Positions 21,295 through 33,200 of a DNA stretch of 64,000 nt are shown one piece after another. The notes under the pieces are model-generated. The model worked only from the letters and a program-made list of their open reading frames with translations, ran no database searches and was not told the DNA's origin. The stretch covers positions 9,397,984-9,461,983 of the forward strand of contig NC_092564.1 of the NCBI RefSeq assembly GCF_037975245.1, given 5' to 3'. Source of the stretch: Apostichopus japonicus (Eukaryota; Echinodermata; Holothuroidea; Aspidochirotida; Stichopodidae). A program made the translations under genes and the position numbers. How positions within the stretch are numbered: the first letter of the stretch is position 1; the number at the start of each line of letters is the position of its first letter.

Positions 21295-24200
21295 CTGAAA
21301 AGGTGACCAGAGAATAGCAAGAAATTTACATATATGTAATAAAGAAAGACATTGTATATCGAAGATGGACAAGTTGTACGTCAAAGTTTAGCATTGGCTG
21401 ACAGCATTGCTTGCTACAGAGAAATGTTCACCCATACAAACCACAAGGACTAACAAGCATTAATACTTCAACCTTGAATGATGTAACTGCCTAAAGTAAG
21501 AGCAATAGGTTTATGGGGAGGTGGGAGGGGAGGGCAGGGGAAATCAACGATTATTGACACAGCTGAATCTATTTAAGGTAAGCCAGGTTTGTATGGTTGA
21601 CAGCTGGTTGATATGCCGTTTACTCACAAAATAAACAACCAATATTAATATCATGAAACCAACAACAGTAAGGATAATAGGTACATTTTTCTCTTGAGGT
21701 GGGGAGGGGGGAACATTTTCAGTTGCAAGGCCATAAGACTGAGTAACTGATTCAGTTGTTGAGCCAGATGTCAGCAAACTGGATAGCACAAGAGAAACTC
21801 ATTTTTCAGACAGAAAGTTTTATGTTGGATTGTTGTTATCTACATCCAACCTTTGTTGACTTTCACAACATTAAAACAAGATTGCAATCCATGAAGTTGC
21901 AAATCTCATCGCGAGCAAACACTGATTTCAAATGAACCAAATTAATTATTAGCTACGCAATCTGACAATTGAAGGAAGGTACTACTTGACAATTTGATTT
22001 TAACTAAATTTGACCTTTGGTTCCAGGGGCCTGTTCCAAGGGTTCACCGTGGGGTACCATCCCACCAAGTTTGGAGACAATCAGCAATAGACTTCCTGCC
22101 ACCCTGGGGTACCCCAAGATAGATGACCCACAGCGAGAAGCTACTCAGGAAAATTAAACATTACCATGGCCCACCCTGTTGCTATGGCAACTGACATAGC
22201 TGTACATGGCCCAACTGGCAAAAGAAACTACAACATCTCATCCTCCCTAATATGATACTCTTCAGATTTTTAACAAACCACTGCAAAGATGTCCCCGTTG
22301 CCCAAACATCAACTGCAATTAATTATTAGTATATTTCAAGCATATTTTAGTCATGAGGCACCTTCATCTTTAAACCAGCAAAGTCCGGCAAACGACAACA
22401 AACCACAGATACTTTAAAGAATTGTAACAATTGAAGCAAAGATAATTTTAAAAAAAATTTCAAATATAATTCTATAACATCAACTGGTACAACTTTCATT
22501 GGGACTGAGCAACAAATGGTTTTTGAGCAACAGTTATACCAGATACTTTGCTATCGCAAAAGTTCAATTGGCATAGTTCCAACCGTTTCTTGTCTACCAG
22601 CAAATATCTCGCATCGGTGGAGTTGACCACAAACATAACTCAAAATAAATATTATCAGAACAAGCCGGGTGGTGTACTTTGATCATATTCAGTGAGTTGC
22701 AAATGTGAACTTCTCCCACCCAATTATGAAGGTCTCAAAGAGGAAAGATATCGGTCAATCCATGCCCTACTCATCAGGAACTTTTGGCAAACTCTAGGCG
22801 ACCGAGTCGACTGATTCGAGGGATATAGATGTGTATTTAAAATATTAATTTATTTACCTACACAGGCCTGCAGCAGCTTTTGCTCTTTGATATGGTGTGT
22901 TGCCATGTGTCTCAAACGAAGAAAATGGGCAATAAAATAAACAACTCTGGAAGTTTTTTGGCTGCTAGGACATGGCCACACCTAGCAAACAATGGCAAGC
23001 ATTATCTAAAGTTTCAAACAGCTCCTAGTTTTCTTGTAGCTTGGGAGGTACCTTTTTTGTTTTATGAAGAGTCAATTTTGTCTTAAATTTATAGATATTG
23101 TGATAAAACCTAGTGTCGAAGTTTTACACAAATTTTTGTTTTGCTTCACAGCAAGCAGTATTCAAAATTTTCAAAGACATCTGTGAACCTTAACATATCA
23201 GAATCAGCCTAAACTAAGACCTATTTTTACTTTTACCCACAGATTACAAGTTGTTTTTAAAATCAATACCATTAATTTAATAAAGACACAATTTGTATTT
23301 ATTGTGAAGAATTCTCACCAGCATAAATTCCATTGATTCCTCTGCTTGCATAAATATGCATCAGGACATCTTTGGTGCCCTGCACATTACCTTTGGTATC
23401 TGTCGAAGAAATGCAAAGAAAAATCATGAAAACTAATCTAGAAATTTTTAATGATGCATTCAGAACCATTCATGTGCAACCCCTCCTACCAACACCCAAG
23501 CCCCATCCCCCCCCCCAGAAAAGAAAAAATCCTATGCTATACTGTCTTGCCTGCAGGACCTCTGAGGGCTCCAGTCATACTCTAGTATATCGGGCTATGG
23601 CTCTGTGTAAAACAGTCATTTACTGCTGTGAAATTGGTTTATACTGGACAGCTTTATTTTCCCCCACAAGCCCACATGATATAAAAGTAGCAGTGGGAAC
23701 ACAATGTGATGGGGGAGGGGGAGGGGGAGGGGGGACAGGTCTGATCCAGCAGTGCAAAGCATAGCTCCTGCAGGTTAGGACAAAATGGAATTAAACAAAC
23801 AAGGATAGAGTACAAGTAAAGAAGACAAGTAAATAATTCTCAGACAAAAAGTGTTTACAAAAAAATAGACAAAGTGAAACTAGTGACAGCCAGAGGAGGG
23901 GGGAAGTTGACTTCACTGGGAGGCTGCCCCAGCCCTGGAAATACCAACCTCCCATGATTACCTAGACATAATAAAAGAAAGAGAAAAATTTCCCTTTGCA
24001 GTGGCTGGGCTGTTCCACGAAAGTAAAACTCTACTTCCTGAGTTTGACTTACAAGTCTTCTAGCCACCAGGTTCCTAATTCTCAAACTAACCCCCGCCCC
24101 CGGCCCCCCTCCCTTTGCCAGAGCCAAAGCCTCCTCCCAGTTTATAAAGTTGTGCTTGTCAAGGGAAGATTCTAATCTATTCTTAGCATGTCATTTTAAA

Positions 24201-27200
24201 ACTAGGTACCTGAGGAAGACGTCTTCAATATTGGGGATCAAGGAAAACCGTGCCTTAACTGGGAGGAATGTTTTTTTTTTGTTGTATTTGCCAGTCAATT
24301 CTTTAGCAAGAGGTTATTTAAAGGTTACAAATTTTGATTTATCAGGGTTTATTAAAACTCTACACTGGTTACACCAAGAGCTAATGATGTCAGAGAATCC
24401 TTGAATGGCTTTAACACATAAAGGAATGCCAGATAGTGAGATGGTCGGCGAATTGGCTGAAGTGAGTAGACTTAAGATTATTGTCGTTGATGTCATTTAC
24501 ATAAATACTGTATATAAGGGGACTTAGAACTGAGCCTTGGGCAGTACCATCTCTGAGTTGAAAGGGATTGCAGTAGTTTCTTTCTCTTGAACAGTTATGT
24601 CACTAAAATTGGTTGTAAAAATATGCTGGGTTCAAGTTAATAAAATTATCAATATGGTTTATGAAGGCATTCTTGTAATTTGGACCTGTAGGAACACCTA
24701 CCAGAAAGCCAGCAGGCTTGGTGATTCCTTGCCTTATAAGTTTATACTGTATATGGAATCACCTGACTGATAGAGCACATGAGGAAAATGTGCCCTGAAT
24801 TCAAGGTCCCAGAGACGTCAGAAATGAATTCCAGATAAATTGATCATTGCAAAGGTATTTACCCTTCTAAAACGTTGATGACAGATAACAGTTATTAGTG
24901 AAAGTGGAAAATCCTCTCAGCCACTTAAAAGAGGAAAGGTCAAATCCTGACACAGAAAAGCCATTCATCAAAGATATGGTTCAGTTCAAAGCTTACTATG
25001 TTTCCATTCCAGGCTATTTTTGACAAGGTCATCTCTGTCAGAGAGGGGGGGGGGATCTAACTTCAATTTTAAATTTGTTTGTTGGTTATCTTACTGATTA
25101 ATCTTTTAACATAATTTGGCTTATATCTCTGATCAATAAGTTCTATTTAATTTCCGTTGTCGGTAACACTTGGGTTAATACCACAAAGGACACTAGAGTA
25201 ATATTTTGGACGCAATTGTTTAACCAGTTGTGGAAGGGTTTACCAAGTTTTGTATCTTGTGGCCATGGTATCAGTCTATCAGAAGAGAATTTGTAGATTC
25301 TTGGTTTCCTGGTGTAATTTAAATTTTAAGAGTTTTTCAAGCTTCTGATGGAGGATATTAGGGTGTTGGGTTTGGCTTTCCTGAACAGTTTGACCAGGGC
25401 CATAGGGTGTTGGGACGTTTCAGCCGTGATTCCGGAGACCATTATTATTTCTCCTGGTTAAGTTTGGAGCTTTGTTTGGGGTGGAGAGTTTTTGTATTCA
25501 TTACCCCTAAAGTGTTTTCTGGTTACCTTTTGTCAAACTGATAGATCTGGGTCAGAGTAAGAGGGATGTAATGGTACATTAACCATTTTAGTTGAATAGT
25601 AGCTCTGCCAAAGCAGGCTGTAAAAAAACAAATCATAGAAGCTTCCAAACTGAAAAAAACATAAGCTTGTCTTAACCAATTTAAGGAAAAAGGAGATTCA
25701 ACTAGAAAACAATAGGTGTAGCATGTAAACATGCTTAATTGTTTGTCCTGGTGAAATCTGGGGTCACAATTTGGAGACAATATGAGTTTTGACGAGAGAA
25801 TGCTCAAATCATTAAAGAAACATGTTTGAAGTACCAGAAGTTAATATCAAACATGACAGAAGCTAACAAAAAGGCATAAAATCTTGAATAGAAACTGTAA
25901 TTTTAGTTTGCTGCATAAATGTTGTTGCAGTTACTTAGAAACTTCAAAAAGTGCATTAACTTTTCAAAACAAATCTCAACAATCACTCTCAACATTTGCT
26001 ATTTTTGTTTCTGTTTGCAGCAGTTATACCCAGCCAAACATAAATTGCACAGATTGAGTATGACACTATTATGGTCATGATATTACAGAAGCAGGACGAA
26101 TAATTAATATGTACAGACATATGCCAATGTTAATATCAACATAAATATTGAAATATTGAGTTATGCCCATATCTCTCTAGCATGGATGGTAAATATAAAT
26201 TTGAGTTGCTGGTACCCATGCACTATTGACGTTCTTGAAACCATCCCACTGCTCTAAGGCCACCTGATATTACAGAAGCAGGACTAATTAATAGATCGTA
26301 AATATGAACAGTAATGCGTCAATCTTTAGAGTGTAAATTTAATACGAACATAAACATTGAGTGATGTCTCTCTCTCGCTGACATGCATGGCAACTATCAA
26401 TTAGATTTGCTGGTGATCACTAACCTTGCATTATTGACATGATTGAAACCAAGCTTGGAAAACCTTGATGAATTTCCCATGAACACTTTTGCTCATATTG
26501 TCGATTTCATTCAAATTGGCAATGAAGTCAAATTGCTTAGAGGTTGCTTGCCATGTAGCCTTACTGCTCTCATAATTTAAACTTCTATGAGACCGTACAT
26601 TTCAGAAATTGATCTTGATCTACCCTCCCCCCTCCCCCCCCCCACCGGCCCTCACTTCAAGTCATGGTAAAAAAAAACTTTTGTTTTGAGGTTACTTAGG
26701 CATCACAACCTACTTAATAATCAATTCACCATAAATCAACATCATAAACATTTGAAAGTGTCGGGTACTAAGTAAAATAGTGTGTTCACTGAAAGTAATC
26801 AAACAATGGTTTCGTACTGGGAGGGGGGGGGAGGGGGAGAGGCTGGAAGGGCTTCGGTGGCAATAATTTGCCCCGTAAGTGTAACATTACTTGTTCGATC
26901 ATGGACTGCCTTCAGGGACTCAAGATGTTTCAATCTTTCCTACCAAACGTGTCACTTACTTCTCATTGATGTCCTGTCCCCCAATTCTACCTGGCGCTGA
27001 GTCTTGACGACATCAAAGGGTTGTGTCATGATGGAAGCAATCTGTTGAAATCAAACGATTATTAAATGGTTTGAGAATTTCTGCATAAATTATTGACAAG
27101 TATGCATTTCACAGTCATCCATTTTCAAATGGCCATGAAAGTCCTTGTACTGTTGTATTTCTTATCTTGTTTTCTTGAGAGGGGGGGGGAGTTGTTTGAT

Positions 27201-30200
27201 GGAAGTGGTTGATAAATTCACTAAAATAAACAGAATAATGCAAAAAATCTGTCCACTTCTACTGAAGAGCTCAATCTAGGCTACTGATGTGATCTAAAAG
27301 TTCCAAGGGTTGTGACTATTTTTAACTAAACATTTCTTCCCCCATGAGGAAGGTCAACTGTTTTAAATTCCTGTAGGCTAACTAAAAAAAGGGAAAATTA
27401 TACTTGTGAAATTGAAGAAGGAGTAAAATTTTATAAAGTTTGTCCTGTAAAGCACAGTTAGTAACAATGAAATCAGCTGTCGCAATGTGTTTTAAAATGA
27501 CCACCCAAGCACATTTTTCAAACAGTATTTGCTAAAAACACTAATCGCCTTTTTATCCTTTCCATTGCAGCTATTACACCTACATGGTAAACATGATACT
27601 GAGTGTGTATTTTATTATGCTTAATTTAAATTCCAACATCCGATAAGTTAACGTGTGTGTAGAGGTATTTATAACCAGTCACAATTAGTACCATGTGATT
27701 ATTCAGATGTTCAAACAGAGCACTGCTTACCCTGTAGCAATAAATTGCCTTATTATTTCAGGGAAAATGTTCCATTTTGGGGCAAGTCACTGCCACATAC
27801 TTAGCTTTTTGGGGCCCTGTGAATAAATCTCTTTACAAGAATGCAGATTGAAAGACCCGTCACTGAACATTCATACAGCAGAAACCATCAATAAAAGGCA
27901 AACAAGGAGGTTTAAAAGATCATCATGTCAAAACCAGAACAGGAAATAACAGTCAGTTAAATTTGTTTGCTTTTTTTCTGTAACAGGTACCCGGCATGAA
28001 ACACCAAGCTGTAGATTGGGTGAGGTTTTCTAACCACATACTAAATTATAGTCAGAAAGTTGACCTTGAACTGGTTTTGATTCGGAAAGCATGGGTAGTT
28101 GAAACTCTTCTGACTGAATATCATACTTAGCAGTTTACAGAATGTACAGGGTGAAACACCTTCCTTCTTATACCCTTGACATACAATGTCTATGGAGATA
28201 GTATGCCACATGTATATACTGTAGAGGGGGCTACTCTTACTAGGGCCTATCCACAATGCATACACCAGAGCTTTAATTAATGCTTTGACTTAACAGTGCA
28301 GAGACCAGTTCTGACGTACGGTTTGTTCCAGACAACATACATGCCCAGAACACAGCATATTTAGCAAACCAAGGGCATCTGCCTTGTTGAACTATTCTAG
28401 AACAGGTAGTTAGCATTCAGTGGTGTAGCAGGCAAGGCCCTGGACCATGGGGTCTTGAGCTTTTGAACATAACCGTACCGATAGCACATTGCGTTCAGAA
28501 GTGACTGGTTCAGTATCACAAAGAGGATGTGGGAACTGATTTTTATTGCATAAGTGCTTGTCCCGCTATTAAGGCCTCATCTAAATCTTGGCCCCCAGGC
28601 CCCAAAGATAATCGTTATGCCATAGAGAGCTAAGCAGCACAACGATGTTATTTGGAACACTTTACTAGTCCTGTGTGTGCTGAGATATATTCTTTGGCAG
28701 AGTAAAACTGAAATTTTGTTTACTAGAAACAGCTTTTCAGAATTACACAAATGGGGTTTTATCAAAATAAAACAAAGCTGTTAGCAAACTGCTCATCCAC
28801 TACAGAGCCTGTGTTAGAAAATGTGTAAAAGTAAGTTGGCCTGACGTTTCGATCCTAGCAGGATCTTCTTCAAAGGCTAAATGACAAGTAACAGTAACAG
28901 AAGGGACAAAAACATGTACAAAATACAGACAGGTTAATGAGCACGGTGAACACAAAGAGATAGATGAAAGGGGGTTAGAAGGCAAGGGATGAAGAGAAGA
29001 AAGCAACAGGGGAAGAGGAGAGGTAGGAGATGAACAGTGGAGGGACAAAGAGAGGATTAAAGGAATGGGGTAGGGAATAAACTGGAGAAGGACAAAGACA
29101 GAAAAGTGTGGAGAAAAAAAGAAGATCCTGAAGAAGATCCTGTTAGGATAGAAATGTCAGGCCAACTTACTTTCACTCATTTTATTATTTTTTATTTGAT
29201 TTTCTCCAATTCGCTATAAGTGTATAAAGGCCCGGAGGACTAGTCAAGAGCTAATGTAACTAGGTTGATGCAAGATTTGCTTTCCCCGAGTCAGAGGTCA
29301 GAGTGAGAACTGTGACTGTGTATCACAATTGTAAGAGCCTTTCCTCAGAGATTCAAAATTTGTTCCCTTTACAAACCAGTTATGCTGTATACCAAGGCCA
29401 AAATTTAAATGCACACAACAATTTTAATTGCTGCAAGTTTAATTGAACATCTGTTCACAGGAGTCTGGTGGTCTAACAGCTTACCTTCATAAAATACATA
29501 AAACTGACAATCCAAGAGTGATAATATGATATGAGCAAACTCACTGTGCCAGATAATGCACCACAGATGAAGGCCCCGGAAAAAGTAGGGATGTCCCTGT
29601 CCAAGTACTTGTGTAATTTTGTACGAAAATAGTCATAAAAGAACCAATGAATAGCTGTAAAAGAAAATAAATGACATAAAATTAAATTGCCTTATTTTGA
29701 CCTTTTCCTGGCCTGTGAATTTAATTGATTTTATTTATATGTGATTTTAACGAGGGGGGGTCAAAAATCAAACCATCATCTTCAGCTTACATGACAGAGC
29801 TTTCGAAGAACAACTCACAGCTAAGAAAAATCTCTGTTTGGGACAGAGATATCCTTGTTTACAAGTCATGTCTGGAAGCTTAGGATGTCATACGAGTCAC
29901 TCCCAGATTAATGTTTGAGTCATTAGTGTTCGAGTCACTCCCAGATTAATGTATGTCGTCCAGTTACAGAGTTGTTGACAATTAACAATTCATAATCATG
30001 GACGTTAAATATGAATGTAAGAGACTGGCTTCGGTCAGCTTGCGGCTTTGATAAGCCAATTAGGCTTCTTCGCGAGTTCCTGCTTGCAGGAGGATCTAAT
30101 ATACATACATACATACATACATACATACATACATACATACATACTACCACTAGGATCTGAAACTGCTTACTTTCTCTTTGTTTCAAGATGGAGTGTTAAT

Positions 30201-33200
30201 GTGTTGACCCTGAAACCAATGCTATCATTAGATCACAATAACCAGCTTCCATATTTTAGAGTCAGCATTTGCGAAACCCATCTCAATTATAGAAAATTAA
30301 CATTGCAAAAATGAAGAAAAACATAAACAATTGAAGCACATGTGGGTCAATGATGTCATATTTAGTAGTTGTTCAAGACAGGTTTCTGTATCACATGAAT
30401 GATGGTAGGGTTTGTGTCTCCTCTGCGATGGAGATGGGGAGGGAGGTAGGGAAGGGGAGGGGGGAGTTGTTCATGACAGGTATCCATATCACATAGACCA
30501 ATAGCTATGTTTGGTTTGTGTCAAACTCAATCAAAAATAATATGCTGTGATTATATACAAAACTTCCAAATCTGGAATGAATGCCCAAATATAGTCTCGA
30601 TTTCTCTTGAAAATCAATCTACCACTACAGGAAATGTAATCTAAAGATAAAATCCAAGGTAAGGGGGTGGAGAGGGGGGCAGGTGGGGAGTGTTGACATA
30701 CAATTTACACCAGATAATGTTCTCTGTGTCTTTATAATCAATTTCAAATTTTACTTCAGACATGAAGAGGTTTGTGCAAACTTCGTGTGATAACTAAGCA
30801 AATCGTTTTAATCTAAATGTAACTAATTACCTCTATTTGGACAGTTTAACAGATCAGTGGAGTTCATTGATGGTTGGATGAGTCGAAAAAATACATAGAT
30901 TTCTATTAAAATTTTCCTATTTTCTTGTGGTAAACAGAAACTTGATACATAAATGCTGATGCAACGGAATAAAATATTCCAATTTTTTAATTAGTGGTGA
31001 CTACATTTGCTACTATAGTGCAACTGACCAGAAAAAGGCACATCTCTGAGTAAAGTTGGACCGAGGCCCCTCCATAGGGATACGAAGCCATCAACTTCTA
31101 CCGCAGTCCTAATGCAACTGACCAGCTCGGCATAAGATAGCGGCTTTGACTGCATGTTTGTACGGATTAACTCCAATGGATTGATGATTGAAACAGCAAA
31201 AACTGGAGATAAAAGTAAACACATTACATTAATACAACAAGAAATGCTAGCATAATACACTAGCTTGGTCCATTTCAGCCTTCATTAATACTTCTTTTCC
31301 CTTTTACCCCGCAAGAACCTGAATTCTGTTTCCCCGGAAAGCAAGGAATCTCTTACCTCTGGAAATGCCACCGGCTAATACTGGAGCATATATTCTATTT
31401 TCATGTGAAAACTTTTGAAGGAAGTGTATTCTCAGCTGATCGTATGTGGTGTAGTAAAGGACGGTTGCAGGGACAGCCATCAGTCTAAAATGGAAGATAA
31501 AGCATGAATGACAGTTTAATGGAAACATGAGGTAGGTTTTATAATTATCAATATATCATCTATGTTGATATGTTGATTACCCCTGACAGCCCCCCCCCCT
31601 CCCCAACTTAACCCCCACCTCCCACCATCCCACTATAGGTATGAAACAATTCTACAAGTTTGTAAACTTCAATTTAAATGGGGAATCTATTGTCATGAAA
31701 TTGAGTACTCACAGTGTAGGTGGGAGGCCACTCCATAGCCTTGTAATGCCTTCATTTTTAGTAATCTTAACCATAGCATCCTGTACGTACAAAAGAGAGA
31801 TGAAAAACATGGATTACAGATGAACAAAGTTAACAAATGCAGGCCGAACTGACTCTTTGATGTGATAAATTGTTACAAGTGAAGTTACAATTTGATACAA
31901 TGAAAGAGTGGTTAGGACTTTCTCCCGCACATCCTCTAGTAGTCTGGGCTCTACGCTTGGTAGTAACAATGTCTCATCACCATTTACAGCTTTAAAGAGT
32001 ATGTCACTTTCCAAAAACTTCATGTGCTACTGGTACATTCAAATTGCAGCCATTTCTTAGTTTATACGACATGTTACATATAAATTACTAATCGTACATC
32101 ATACTTGACTGCTTTACTAACAATAAGACTACAAGTCAGGAATTGACTTATAAACTAACAAGAAAAGCTGATTTAAAATTAAAGGGTGAAAATAGAAGGC
32201 AAACGAAAATGTGAAATAAATACATTATTCCCTTAAAGATCATCATTAAAAGTTCAAGACTTGGCCTAAATTGCCTATAATTATCAACTGAACATTCACT
32301 TCTTGCCATACAAAATTATTCTAAGACAGTGGACAGGGGCGTATCCAGGATTTTCCAATAGGGGGGGCGTCAGGCATGAATGGTCGCCGTCCTGGGGGAT
32401 GGGTCTAAGGGGAGGGGTGTACAATTTTTGCTTTTGAAGAAGGGCTGAAATGCAAAATGGTGTCATATGCATGGGCGGCGGTCCGTACTTCTGAGTGGGG
32501 GGGGGGGATATGACCTTGTTGACTATCTAAGTGTAGCGCCACCATGAGTTGGCGCGAAGCGTACAAGAAAATTTTGGGATTAACAAACCCTCTAGATGGC
32601 CGGAAACGGCACTTCCCGAGGTTTCCAAGCGGCATATACCCAACTTTAAAATAGGGATGTCATGTCCGAAATATCTCATAATCAGGATCCAAAATACTTT
32701 TTTTGGAATTTCGGGTGTTATTTTGGGAAAATTGCCCCTGTCAATCTTGTTTCAGGCGCAACGTTAGAATGTTCGAGAGCTCTTTTATATTATTCGATGA
32801 AGAAAATGGCCTCATGCAGGCTATTATAGGCCTATACACATGCAATACACAATTACACATAGTTACATTCCTAGGTACCGATTGCTAGGGCATCCAGGTG
32901 AAACGTGTATTAAGCATTACCCTGGTTACATGAGATTCTCAGCTGTTCGAGGGAACATGTACGTGTGTAGGCCTACTATAGGGCCTACATGAATACTATG
33001 AGGGTGCATATATGTACTATATCAATACCGTGGGCGCAATAATACATTTTGTTGTTATAGGGCCAATGAAGCCTACAGTCAACTATTTTTGCTTTATAAA
33101 GACGCTTTATTTGAAAAGATCGCACTGCGTTTATGGTAGGCGAGAAATGAAGCTAAAAAAGAGCCGTACATTAACGAAGATGCATAAATGTAGGCATGAA

